A DNA stretch of 64,000 bases, taken from NCBI RefSeq assembly GCF_958298935.1, contig NC_084938.1, forward strand, positions 25,277,501-25,341,500, given 5' to 3'. Positions 1 through 11,229 of the stretch are shown here, piece after piece; the stretch's first letter is position 1, and every line of letters starts with the position of its first letter. Source of the stretch: Phragmites australis (Eukaryota > Streptophyta > Magnoliopsida > Poales > Poaceae). The notes under the pieces were generated by a model. The model ran no database searches. It was not told the DNA's origin and worked only from the letters and a program-made list of their open reading frames with translations. Position numbers and translations under genes: made by a program.

Positions 1-600
1 TGCACCTAGGATATTTGCCCTTTCGCGGGACATCGGGACTCTCCGCTTTAGCATGATAGGCCCTCTACCACTTACTTTTCCTCTCTGCTTCACATGACTT
101 AGCCGCGGCGCACTCCTTCGCTTTCTTTTTCATACGCTCTTCCTCCTTACGCTTGAGTCATAGTTCCTCCTGTTATTGCTTGTACTCCCGGCGTTCATAC
201 GCTTTCCTCCTCCACCGTATGTTCATGTCGACCCACCGTTTCTGATGCTCATTTTGCTCCATGTCCGGCCATTCCATGAAGTCATAGATAGGTGGAGGAG
301 ACTAGACAAATCAAACAAGATAGGAGATTAGTAAGATAGTGCATGAAATCGTACGGAAAGTACCACATGAGTGATATACGTCACTTACCAATGGGTACTC
401 ATACAATCTATGTCGAAGCTTGTCGTACTAGTAATTGGCACACATGAAGAAGCGTATGTCATAGGTGTAAGAGATGTTTTAGGACTCGTGAAGCCTATAA
501 GGGTCATCACAGAAGTACATCGGTGGTTCGACCATCTTGGGGATGAAAATCCTCCAATGTTCTTTGGATGGGTTTGGTGGAGCTGAGAAAGACATTGCAG
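1..600 (-). pseudogene. Mutator-associated downstream ORF remnant (Cys-containing, basic tail), partial
   Basis: Read on the minus strand, about 590 to 370 gives a Cys-containing stretch with the short motif FMCANY, and about 300 to 60 gives a strongly basic, E/R/K-rich helical tail (RRKAYERREY, KRKEERMKKK). This resembles the GRF-type zinc-finger plus basic tail proteins found beside plant-mobile-domain genes in grass Mutator-like elements. Stops interrupt the reading and the segment may run off the left edge. It has the same strand and order as the plant mobile domain and transposase remnants further right, so it is probably the 3' part of the same element. The family assignment is inference from short motifs. 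Confidence 0.35.
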
Positions 601-1422
601 TTGAGAGAGATGAGGAGGAGTGGTCTATACATGGATGATGGTGAGGTTATTTATGGTGACTGGGTATTGGTACATGTATTGCGTGCATGGACTTGGCTAG
701 GGGCTGAAGCATAGGATTCCCTCTGAAAGCTAGAAAAGTTATGACATCAATGCTTGGCAGAGATTCCCTATAAAAGCTATTGCTTGGTATGGTCATTTCA
801 TTCTGCAAAAGTTCGACAATGAGTTATTGTTGCCTCTGCATGGAGGTATAGAATCCTATGAAAGCATTCCCTGTGAAAGATGTTAATTTTGAGTAAGTGT
901 AACAGTAACATATATCACTTTGATCTTAATCCAAAGTCAAAACCTGCTTTAAGCATTCATCCTAAAGCAAGCAATCCTTGTGTGTTGAACGGTTTGTACA
1001 ATCATATGGTTCATGCTAGAGCTGCAATTAATGTTAGTCCCTGAGGTATTGGTGATACAACATCAGTCTATGTCAGTCCTTAAGGTGTTCGTGCTACAAC
1101 ATTAGTTATAAGAGGACACTAGCATAACCATTAGTGTGTCTAAAGCCTGATCCAGAACAGATGTATCTAAACGATACTTAAGTAGCTTTGTAAGTAATGC
1201 TTTTCATATGTTGGAAAGAATTATGCTTCTATAGTACATTAATATAACAAACTTACCATCACATTGATTAGACATAAAGTTCATAAATAGTTCGTAACAT
1301 AGTACGTTAATATAAGACGCTAACCACATACCCATCGAACTGAACTAATGAAATAGAAAGGTAAACAAAATAAATAGTCTTGCCTGGCATTTGTATAGTT
1401 CATAATGTATAGATGTTGAATA
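601..1422. other. Non-coding stretch inside the decayed Mutator element
   Basis: No convincing coding sequence or structural RNA is seen. The stretch is moderately AT-rich and contains the short tandem repeat listed separately at 1033-1109. It probably represents introns or spacer of the minus-strand transposon remnant. Confidence 0.4.
1033..1109. repeat. Two-copy tandem repeat, about 39-bp units
   Basis: Two adjacent degenerate copies both read gtcc(c/t)t(g/a)aggt followed by tacaaca(t) and an agt end. The units differ at several positions, so the duplication is old. Confidence 0.5.
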
Positions 1423-1986
1423 CTAGATCATCTCAAGATGGTGGAGGAAAGTGGCGACGCAAATTAGCGGAAAGATGCTAGCTATGCCGGTCAATGCTAT
1501 CCGGGTAAGATGGTTATCGTCTCTGAGGTGGTAATGAAAAGTTGTAAGGATGAGTACCAGTAAATCCACCGTCATTTTTAGGTCATTAATGTCCTCCGGA
1601 GATAGAGGCCTCAGAGGAAGAGGTTGTTGTGGCATAAAATCATCGTCATCATCATCATTTTGAGCTATCACGGTAGTAGCACGTCCTATTTCCTTATTGG
1701 TTGTACGTCATCTCGATGTGGTGCTTGAATATCCTCTTGTAATGTTCCTTGAACCTTTTCATTTATTGCTGCTAGAACGTCGAGACATTGGGGGCATAAA
1801 ATCATCATCCTCATCATTCTCGTTATTTTCTAGATGAGTAGTAGGGGGTGCCTCTGTACCCCTTCGGTTCGCTGACCATCGTCGTCTTCTACGCAAACTA
1901 GTCATGACACCCTCGCTGAAAAGCATATACATCACTAAAAAATTTGTGATGTTTTTGTTGATCAATTGTGCATGTTTCGGGAACAC
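1423..1986 (-). pseudogene. Acidic low-complexity ORF remnants of the Mutator element
   Basis: Two minus-strand open stretches (1423-1671 and 1759-1986) each carry an acidic run followed by FMP: DDDDDDFMPQQ in one, EDDDFMPPMSRR in the other. The shared motif suggests a duplicated module. Such acidic, Pro/Arg-rich tails occur in plant-mobile-domain transposon proteins, so I read these as C-terminal pieces of the decayed element. No enzymatic motif is visible. Confidence is low because the similarity is short and low-complexity. Confidence 0.3.
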
Positions 1987-2475
1987 CTAATGCAAAAGAT
2001 GAGCATTCGAATCAATGAAAAAAAGATAAGTAGGGTGACCACATATAAAATTATGAATCTAAATATGGAATGTATACTGGTCAGACAGCATCACTATCAT
2101 TTTTTGCCTCCTAGAATAACCTAGAACAGAAGGATGGTTAGCCAGTTTGACGCTGCTCATGCAAGAGGGTCTTAAGGTCCTCAGTGGTTATATGTTGGAG
2201 CAGAGTGGTTAACGCAGAACAGAAGGGTCTTGCATGTAATTTAGACACGGCTTGGATTAGGTTGTTCTACTCGAAGGGATCATCCCTCCCTTCATCTACA
2301 ACCTGCAATGAGGCATTAATTGCTACATGGATCGTTATAAGGGTTCAGAGAAAGCATGTATTCGAAGATCCTGCTATAGATTTATAGATCCTTCACAGCA
2401 ACGTTATGGCTTTGCACCAAGGCATGAATCCCTAATTATTTAAGAAACATTTAAAAAGTATTAAATATAATAATC

Positions 2476-3068
2476 AGATATGACCAAATGGGCCATTCAG
2501 GCTGGTCCGGCACTGGCCCAGCTATGACACGGCCCGAACGGGCCGACTACTGTAACAGGTAATGTCGTGCTGGCCCGCGTTCCTCCCCCTCGGCCCACGG
2601 CATGGCCCGTCAGCCACAGTGCCATGTCAGGCCAGCCCGAGCACAATTGCGGCTGGGGGACACGGCCGGCCCAGCGAGCACGACAAGCACTACGGGTACA
2701 GTGCCACGGGCGGCCCAACAGCACAAGGGCGGCTCGTCGGCACAGTTGGCCCGATAAAATAAAAAATCTACAAAATTAAAAAATATAGAAAATAGATAAA
2801 AAAAAAAGCTACATAATTAAAAAATATAGAAAATAGAAAATAGCCAGGCCCATGCGTACTAGGCCGGATCGTGCCTGGCTGTACTGTGCCCGTGCCGGCC
2901 TGACTTAGCTGGGTTGTGCCGTGCTGGCACGCCGTGCCGCGCGCTCGGCGCAGGCACGACCCGTGGCCTCGTGCCGTGCCAGTCCGTCCCATCTCAGCTC
3001 GGACCATGCCGTGCCTACAGTATCGTGCCCCGGCCCAGCCCAGTAAGCATGGTCCATTTGGACATCTT
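2476..3068. mobile_element. hAT-like non-autonomous element with GC-rich arms
   Basis: The ends are imperfect inverted repeats: the left reads agatatgaccaaatgggcc, and the right, reverse-complemented, reads agatgtccaaatggacc. Between them are two GC-rich arms full of ggcccg/cgtgcc words, separated by an AT-rich centre near 2755-2850. Grass hAT-type MITEs often have terminal repeats of this kind. I could not define a clean 8-bp target duplication. Several short ORFs in the arms overlap in opposite frames and are composition artefacts. Confidence 0.5.
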
Positions 3069-3337
3069 TAATCATAATTAATATTTAACAAAGCTTAATA
3101 AATAAATAACAAATAAAGTTATATGCCAAAATTATTTGACAAATATTACATAAATTAAAAATAATTGAATTAACAATGCAGTGAATAATACATAATAGGA
3201 ATGACTATGACAATAAAATCAATAATACATGTGTCATTAATAAGTAGAAGTGCACCAAATAACTACACTAGCGACTCAATGACGACGATGCCACATGCAG
3301 TCCCTAGGAATGTACACATCTGGTGGGTGTGTGGCCC

Positions 3338-4144
3338 TCATCCTAGTGGTCTGCGCTGGCCCCTGCCACGTGTTCCTATGCTCATCATCATCATTGTCCT
3401 GCCTTGTGGGACCCCCACCGAGCTTGTATCCTGCCCCGCTAACTTTGCTTTGTATGTACCATGACGAAGAATCTTCATGCAGCAGTGTGGATGCCCGTAG
3501 AATGTGCTCCAACGGAGCCTGGTGTGTCGAAGGCTCGCCCTGCTGGTACCACTATGAACCCCCAGGTGCATCGAGATATTAGGGGTACTGTGCGCTGAGG
3601 AGCTCAGTGAAGCTGGCAGCCTGTATTGCAGCAACCCAGTTAAAATCATGCGTGCCGCTCTAGTCAGGCATCTGTTGTATCTAGTCAATGGTGTCCTCGT
3701 GATGAGTCGATGTTGCAGATAGAGGTGTCAGCGTAGTCTGAGGAGGTTGTGTCCACTGTGGGGCCTGTGAACCCAGTGTACACTGCTCGGGCATGGGAGC
3801 CTGCATGCACTCCTCGTCCTTAGCTGCTCCTGAGTCAAAGGTGCCTCTCGCGACTATGCTCGAATGGGTTCATCACGGGCACTAGACGAGCGGCTGCTAT
3901 GGGAGGCACGGGACATGTCCATGGCTGGTAGGTCATACCCTCTTTAACGTGGGCACAACTACCTAGACCATGTACAACAGACATGAAGCAGGACCCTCTC
4001 ATCCTCATGTAGTCCCGAAGAGGGTTTCGATTCCTCTGCTTTGATGACCCGCTTGCTTCCCAACAAGCTTGTTCTGCCTGTGTATGCATCTCGGGTACCT
4101 CTTTGGTCTGTATAAGATGAGGACCATGATAGTAATACAGATGC
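3338..4144 (-). pseudogene. Probable C-terminal tail region of the plant-mobile-domain pseudogene
   Basis: Minus-strand open stretches at 3338-3688 and 3835-4152 lie directly downstream of the plant mobile domain. They are rich in His, Arg, Ser and Pro, as the poorly conserved tails of these proteins often are. No domain is recognised. Continuity with the upstream domain is inferred from position and strand only. Confidence 0.25.
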
Positions 4145-5690
4145 TTAACCAATAAAAATCGTTATAAGTAGCACAACACTTACCACAACATGAAGAAGGA
4201 GGGCACGATCCTCAGGGAAGGGCCTAGAGGCTGGCTCTACAAGTCCGTTGAGTAAGCTGGCATGCGTGCCCAAACAGTACCACAAAAGGTCATCGTATTG
4301 TCCAGCAGGAACGACAACATCCACTGTGGCTAACTCCGTCCACTTCTGTAGGTGCTCAGCATTCACGGATGCCCAGTCCTACATGCCTCCACCCCCTATG
4401 CGCTCCTCCTGTACGTGACATAAATAGTTATAATTTATTAAAAATAGATCACCTAAGGTACTAATGCTATCTACAATAACACACTTACTCGTGTGTCCGA
4501 CCGGCGTCCCGTGGGGGAGGCACTGGCACCACCAGTCGATACCCGAACTGCCTCTATACAAGTTCAGGAGAATATACTTTCATGTTATTCATGTACAATA
4601 AGAAATATCTGGTCATCCATAAGTCTGAGTCACGCCAACAAGATGATGCGATGAGCCCTCCAGTCACGATTTCGGCCACTCATTCCATATGTCATGGATC
4701 CCACTCCACGAGATCGGCACTGAGAACGTCTAGATCACTGATCACCCGAGACTAGCTACCATGGTCTTGCTGCTCACTCGATCTCAGCCTGGTATGCATC
4801 CACCGATACCCCATTGTAGGCCTCATGTCATCCGCAATGTCATCGGAGATGAGGACTGGATAGTAGCTCTTGAGAAGCTAAGGTCGATAAAACAGGAGGT
4901 ACTCTCAGCTCCATAGGTGTAAGAGGTGTAGGCAGCCTATAACAGATATCTTCTTATTTGATCACTGTGTTGCATCACACAATCTTCTGTAGGTTGTAGC
5001 CAGCACAGCAGATCCCTAACTGTAATATGTCGGCTCATAAGGATGTGACGCGATCTGACTTGCTAACAATATAATATGGAGAACGACATAATCGTCTACC
5101 ATGTTGCGGAACATAATGCCTCCCAGCATGACGTACAAGTACACCTCATAATGTTGTGTAACTGTAGCCTCGTCCGCATCTGGTGGGTATGGACCAAACT
5201 GTGTCAAGTCATGAATCTAGGATATGGAGAGACCAACATCCTTCTTGTCATATTGCACACCAAACCTATAAAATGCATAAGGTCAATAAAGGTTAAATAG
5301 TACTACAATATTTGAAGTGCATTACATAACAAATAATTATCTACCCTCAATGTAACCCTTCTACTGCTCCTTTTGTGATCACGAAACTACTAACGGGGCG
5401 CCCCTGATTGGGGCCCAGTCAGCATGGCCACATCCCTCAAGGTTACGGCCATGTCGCCAAAAGAAAAGTAGAATGTGTGCATCTCAAGGTGCCACCAGTT
5501 GACGAGATCTGTGAGCAGTGGCTCCTCAATTGGCGGGAGAGGTGTCCTGCCACCACCCTCCATGGGAGCTCCGGCCATCATGAAAGTGAAAGGTAGTACT
5601 CCTGCACGTGCGAGTGACTTATGGAATCGAGTGTTTAACTCCTCAATCGTGTGGATACTCTGGGCTCGCAACAGAAGCAATTGCAAAAGG
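4145..5690 (-). pseudogene. Plant mobile domain (PMD, MAIN-like) pseudogene of a Mutator-like element
   Basis: The minus strand from 5686 to 5390 encodes a stretch containing WWHLEMHTFYFSFGDMAVTL and then RDVAMLTG, the signature of the plant mobile domain (aminotransferase-like, PF10536). Further pieces follow in order on the same strand: 5207-5016 (FGPYPPDADE...), about 4880-4480 (a W-D-P box and MTRYFLLYMNN), and 4366-4145 (NAEHLQKWTELATV... DDLLWYCLG), matching the C-terminal half of the domain. Stops and frame changes separate the pieces, so it is not a working gene. PMD proteins are known both as host silencing factors and as cargo of Mutator-like elements. The transposase remnant just upstream on the same strand favours the cargo reading. 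Confidence 0.65.
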
Positions 5691-6277
5691 TATCAAATAC
5701 ATGTACTAAGTTAGTAGCAAATTATCATAACAATTAAAAAACACATATAATTATGGTACCTGCTGCCCTGTGAAAATCATACGTCCACTATGGTACTCAT
5801 CATACCGCTACTAAAGAAGCTCGAGAAAACCATCATGAGCCATGACAATGATTTCAAGCTACATTGTTTAATAAATAGGTGAATAACAAATTAGACTATA
5901 TTACAAGCTTCATAGTTCAATAAGTATGTGAATAACAAATAGAATATATTACAAGCTTCATGGTTCAATACATAGGTGAATAACAAGCATCATGGTTCAA
6001 TAAAAAATATCGTATGTGATGCCAGTACCATACGATATATTACAAAATAAGTAGTACAATTAATAGGTGAATAACAATTTATAATACAAACCATGACTGC
6101 GAATAAATTCAAACCACAAAGTAAAATGCAATAACTCTAATACACTACAATTCGATAGTGGCCTAATAGTTTACTATTGGGTCAGACATGTCCTTCTGTC
6201 ATGGCCAGGTTATTTGCAAATTTTTTACTTGCGTAGGCCGTCAACAATATCTTCTTCATCCATGTCATCTTGCAGCC
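5691..6277. other. AT-rich spacer between PMD and transposase remnants
   Basis: This holds short imperfect repeats of the words ttcaataa / aataggtgaataacaa, for example near 5870, 5915, 5965 and 6055. No coding sequence is supported. Confidence 0.45.
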
Positions 6278-8617
6278 TCATGGCTCTAGGCCTTTCAGGA
6301 TCCGTGCATCGTGCTCGGGGATAAGGTACCTATTTAGGCCCCTCGATTGCTTTGTAGCTGCTTCCGATATCGAGGACGGCATCTTTAGAATCCATATGCT
6401 TCTCAATGCATCGATCATGAAGTACGGTGCTATATACTGTGATCCGTTATTGCCGCCTATGTTACTGCAAGTGGCTAAGACATGCGAGCACGGCATATGG
6501 TGCAGTTTTAGCTTTTTGCATATGCACTTCACCTCGTGAGACCCAAGTTGATATTGCTACACGATGTCCCCTGCGCTATACCCTGAAGCATACCCACGGT
6601 GGCACATGACCTTGAATTCATTGTTGGTTAGTTCGTAGATTATCATCCGATAAAAGTGTGTCTTGTTCCACCTTCTGGATATGATTTCCTCCACCTTAGG
6701 TGTGAACTACGTGCTGCAATTTATAGCAGCATTATCATGATCGTGAAAGTAGTTTATTGTTCTATAGAATGTGAGCTCAATTATGGCACATAACGCGAGA
6801 CCCCATACTCCCTTTAGGACATTGTTAAACGCTTCCGCTATGTTCGTTGTCATGATGGTGTAACTAACATAGGATACAATAATTTTAGAATGCCTATTTG
6901 CATAAGAAAGGTTACAATATGATCATTAAAATTTTATGTGCTAATCTGGCACCGTGAGTGTCATGGATTAGTGCCAAACGTTCCACCGGCTTCCCCGTTA
7001 TCCATTGGCCAAACGTAGCACGTGAACGGCTAACGATAGTTTGTCCCCCAACTATTTGCGTTCGCAGATGGTCCTCTTGTGCTTTTTGCTCTGCCATCAT
7101 CTTATGAGTGGTCTCATTTAACTCTCTTCATATCTCGTTGAACTTCACCTGCTGATTCTGCAGACAAAACCCTTTGATTCTCTTTACAACAGACTTGCTA
7201 TGGTACCTTGTGTACATGTTCACTCCTAAGTATCGCATGCACCATCTTCTCTCCACATCAGGTCATGCAATGGAGTAGTTTGTGCTATCATACAGCACGT
7301 CCAACGCATGCAAAAGACCCTTGTTACGGTCTGAGATGATGCAAACTCGTTCCCTGTTGCCCACGACATGTGTCCTCACCAAGGTGAGGAATCACAACCT
7401 GCTATCATTGTTCTCACTCTCAACCATTACCAAGGCGAGAGAAATAATCTAATTATTTGCATCCACCGCTATCGCTGTCATAGGGGTACCATGGTACTTG
7501 CCGCTCAAAAATATGGCATCCACGCATACAACTGCTCTGCAATATCTGAAAACTTCGATGCATTGTCCAAAAGACCAGAATAATCTAATGAGATATCGGC
7601 CAGTGGTGCTGTATGACCCATCCTCTAGCTTAATTGGCTCATTCGCTTATGGCCCACTAAGTCCCTGGATTCATCATAGCAATCTTCTGTAGTAGCCTCA
7701 GACCATAGTTGTAAGAGTCATCAAAGCTTTCAAACAAAATCTTCAACATCTTCTTCTTGGCGCCACGCGGTGTGGTAATTGATCAGTGTACCCATCCGTC
7801 TTAGTCTCCACCTCCTCCATAATGTATTTTGGCGATAAATAAATGTGCATGCTAACAAGAGTGATGAGGAGTTGGGCTATAAACCTCACATCAACGGTGT
7901 GGCTCACATTCCTAATAGCCTCTTCGCTACATGTATGTGGGGTGTGTCTACTGATCACAAAATAGTTCTCATATTTCAACTTATGTGCTCGTACGAAGTA
8001 AGGATAATTCGAGTGCTTGATATACCTGATCTCATACTCCGTAAGGTTAGATCGGACACATTTATAGTCCCTTCTTGTCATTACAACATAGTTACTAATA
8101 AAGTTGATGACCTCCCCCTGTTATGAAATTGTTGCCCAACCTAGATGTCGCTATTCTGGTATCTCTAGTTAGATAATATGTTATACTCAACGTGGCACAA
8201 TCCAGCAACCTAGCACTATGAAAGTACTAAATCACCGGTACCGGTTCATCATTGTCAGTAGCTTCTTCATCCCCGCTACCACCGGCTTTATCATCCATGC
8301 ATCATGCATCTACCTCAGAAGGATCCACTCTAGCTCCCTCTCTACTGGAACTGCCCTCCCTGACATGTCCTCCATCCTCTTCATGCATCACCTGCTGTCC
8401 TTATCCTTCCACAGTAGTCATTGCATCACCTTGCACCGGTCGTGACACTATGTTTACGTATATCCCCATATCAAAGTTCTCCTCCAATACCTTGTGTGAG
8501 TACAAAGCACATGCGTTGTTCCTTCTCATCTCGAACAATGTATGGACAACGACCGAGTTATTTGGAACAAGCTATGGCCACACACCCTCCAGCACAACAG
8601 CATATGATTGCTTGTTC
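6278..8617 (-). pseudogene. MuDR/MULE transposase pseudogene (main part)
   Basis: Read right to left on the minus strand, the modules are in MULE order. About 8081-7780 matches the N-terminal MuDR DNA-binding region (VRSNLTEYEIRYIKHSNYPY, SPKYIMEEVE). About 7345-7145 holds the transposase core (CIISDRNKGLLHALD, then PDVERRWCMRYLG). About 7100-6912 continues it. 6532-6278 is a SWIM zinc finger (C-x-C ... C-x-H in KCICKKLKLHHMPCSHVLAT). The frame is broken: for example, a minus-strand TGA at 7263-7265 sits where the core normally has Trp. The start of the gene lies at 14999-14856, on the far side of the inserted LTR element. This would have been a cut-and-paste transposase; this copy is dead. 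Confidence 0.75.
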
Positions 8618-8622
8618 ATACG
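8618..8622. repeat. Target-site duplication ATACG (left) of the 6.2-kb LTR element
   Basis: ATACG immediately precedes the TGTTGGGG terminus and recurs directly after the right LTR at 14851-14855. This proves the two LTRs delimit one insertion. Confidence 0.9.
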
Positions 8623-9252
8623 TGTTGGGGATGATCTCCCGCCCCCCTCCCCCTCTTCGGAGGGTACCTTGAAGTCTACTGGAAATATTGCGTGCTTGCC
8701 ATTGCAGCTTTGTTTCAGGTACTTCATCTGCAAGCGGGGAAGATCACGAAGCGCCGTCAGTCGAAGGGTGTAGGCATGCCCGCATCTTCGATCTCTCGTA
8801 CCGGCGAAGACGAGGGTGATCTTCGACCAAAGGGCGAAGTCCATGCCCACGGTCCTGACCGATCGCGGCGGGCGAAGATACAAGCGGACCTTCGCTCGGG
8901 GGACGAAGGCCATTTGATGGACATCCGAGTGGAGAAGGCTTCGGTACATCTTTGGAGGCAGAGATCGCTGCCGGACAGTGGGCCCGTTTTCGTTCGTTCG
9001 GGGCAAGGTTGTAATTATATAATTATGCTCACTTGTACCATAATGCCCCCAGATATTCCGAAAATGTAGCAGGTGAGGGGGTAGGATTTGTAAACCGCAC
9101 TTGTGGTGGCCGAGTACGGGCTATAAATAGGGCCACACTGTACCCGGAAGGGGCATCGAAAAACTATTCTACCTCTAACACGTGTCACTCTGAGGGCCCT
9201 TCGATATCCCCATAACCGAAGGCCCACCTTGTCTGGGATTTCGGTCCCAACA
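8623..9252 (+). repeat. Left LTR (5') of the 6.2-kb element
   Basis: It starts TGTTGGGG and ends TCCCAACA, giving short inverted ends. It contains a TATA-like box, ctataaatagg, near 9120. It aligns throughout with 14238-14850, except for an 18-bp segment near 8908-8925 that is absent from the right copy. Confidence 0.9.
9117..9131 (+). promoter_or_regulatory. LTR TATA box
   Basis: TATAAATA sits about 130 bp before the LTR end and is conserved in the right LTR near 14722. This is the expected position for the retroelement promoter. Confidence 0.6.
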
Positions 9253-9272
9253 ATTGGCGCCGACCGTGGCCA
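9253..9272 (+). other. Primer-binding-like site
   Basis: Directly after the LTR the sequence reads attggcgccgaccgtgg. This has the TGGCGCC core seen after the left LTR of many plant Ty3/gypsy elements. The priming tRNA was not identified. Confidence 0.55.
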
Positions 9273-9273
9273 A

Positions 9274-9575
9274 CTTAGCCCCCGACTTGTGCTCGAAGTG
9301 CGTCGCCTTTTCTTAGGTCGGACGACACTTCGGCTTATCTTCCAAAGGTTTGTTTTTCCTTCGGTGCGGGGGTAGGCACTCTTAGCCCCCGACTTGTGCT
9401 CGAAGTGCGTCGCCTTTTCTTAGGTCGGACGACACTTTGGCTTATCTTCCGAAGGTTTGTTTTTCTTCGGTGCGGGGGCAGGCACTCTTAGCCCCTGACT
9501 TGTGCTCGAAGTGCATCGCCTTTTCTTAGGTTGGACGACACTTCAGCTTATCTTTCAAAGGTTTGTTTTTCCTAA
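9274..9575 (+). repeat. Three tandem copies of a roughly 107-bp unit (forward arm)
   Basis: Units start at about 9274, 9381 and 9487. Each begins cttagcccc and includes the words gctcgaagtgc, ggacgacact and aggtttgttttt. The same unit recurs in reverse complement at 9776-10055. Confidence 0.8.
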
Positions 9576-9775
9576 GGTCAAAAGTGTACGTCTTTTTTCG
9601 TTGACACTTCGCACCTCATTTCGTGCCGCCCACGTGCGGCCCTCCAGTCGTCGATTGGTGCGCCATTCCACTCTTAGGTTGGCGCACTTCGACGATAAAT
9701 TACTAGTACTCGAAACAAGCAATATTTTCTAGGGGTACTACTATATCAATATGTTTACATGGGTTCCTGCCTCCG

Positions 9776-10055
9776 CACCGAAGGAAAAACAAACCTTCAG
9801 AAGATAAGCCAAAGTGTCGTCCGACCTAACAAAAGGTGACGCATTTCGAGCAGAAGTCAGGGGCTAAGAGTGCCTGCCCCCGCACCGAAGGAAAAACAAA
9901 CCTTCAGAAGATAAGCCGAAGTGTCGTCCGATCTAAGAAAAGGCGACGCACTTCGAGTAGAAGTCGGGGGCTAAGAGTGCCTGCCCCCGCACCGAAGGAA
10001 AAACAAACCTTCAGAAGATAAGCCGAAGAGTCGTCCGACCTAAGAAAAGGCGACA
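9776..10055 (-). repeat. Three tandem copies of the same unit, inverted arm
   Basis: Reverse-complement copies start at about 9776, 9881 and 9988. They share the words aaaaacaaaccttc, agataagcc and gtcgtccga. With the forward arm 200 bp away, transcripts could fold into a long hairpin. Confidence 0.8.
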
Positions 10056-11229
10056 CAAATAAAAAAAGGAAAACAAACGACTAACGCAAAAGCGTCCGAT
10101 CAACAACATAAATTTCTATCAGCCGAAGTTACCTAAGACCAAAAATCGGGGGAGGGGGGGGCGTTTGAGATACTATTCCTGTGTAATCGCAGGTACCTGC
10201 GGCAAAAAATCGGGGGGACAACGTTGTTCAGTACATTGTGGACGACGCGACGCCCCATATGAATAATCAAGAATGTCATTTGCCAAAGAACACCGTGCAA
10301 ATAATCGATGAGGCCTTCCTAAAATCTGGAAACATCGTAAATCGCAAACGTCACTCTGATCGCAGTGCCGCCGAAGTGCCCCAAAAGGAAACTGAAAATC
10401 GCAAATTTATTCCGCAAAGCGGTCAACAACAGGATCAACAAAATCCTTATACCACCGACTGAAAGCAAACTGAAAAGCAATGCCTTCGCTTGCGTGAAAA
10501 CACATGGTTGGGGCCAGTGGGGCCCCAACATGAGTCGAATACGATGGAGGAGCTTGAAGACCATCTTCGCCGTCGTCGTGTTCTATTACTTGCGAAGAAG
10601 GGCCACGGTGATAGCAAAGTTGCGGCCAGTGCAGAAGGGGCTCGTCATCTTGAGGCTCAACCTTTGGCTCAAAGAGCATAGACGGACCTTCGACGTCTCC
10701 CCTCGCAGTACGGTGCAAGTCGCGCTCAGCTCGGCGATTAACTAGCGTCGAAGGGCTAAGAGATTTCCAAAACGCCTTTGTCCTAGTATTCATAGCATCA
10801 TACGCTTTACGCTTCGCATGTCAATACCGCTCGAGCTCGACATCGGCATGACGACGGCGAAAAGACTCCCAGCAAGACCAAGACACATAAAAATTGACCC
10901 TCATCATGGTAAGGGGGACAGCCTCTTCGGCTACCTACGCAGTGTCCGAAAGGAGAACCTGCGCAAGGAGCGCAACAAGTCAAAAACACTTCGTAACAAA
11001 TGTAAAATATATTACATCACCAATGTGCATTACATTGCCCGATCACAAAAGGAAAACTAAAAACGAAAGGACGCTTCGCGCTGAACCATCCCACCTTTCG
11101 AGTATCTTCGGTCGTCGCAGTTGTTGCTTTAGACGAGGGATTATCCCTCGCCTTGGCCTGTAAAAGAGATATTTCATTAAAAAAATAATTATGTGCTACA
11201 ACAAATAAGAGAACAATTAATATAAAGCA

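Noticed and set aside
10319..10793. Overlapping open frames at 10319-10793 on both strands
   Set aside because: No domain on either strand. They lie in the non-coding part of the LTR element between the inverted repeat and the antisense gene.
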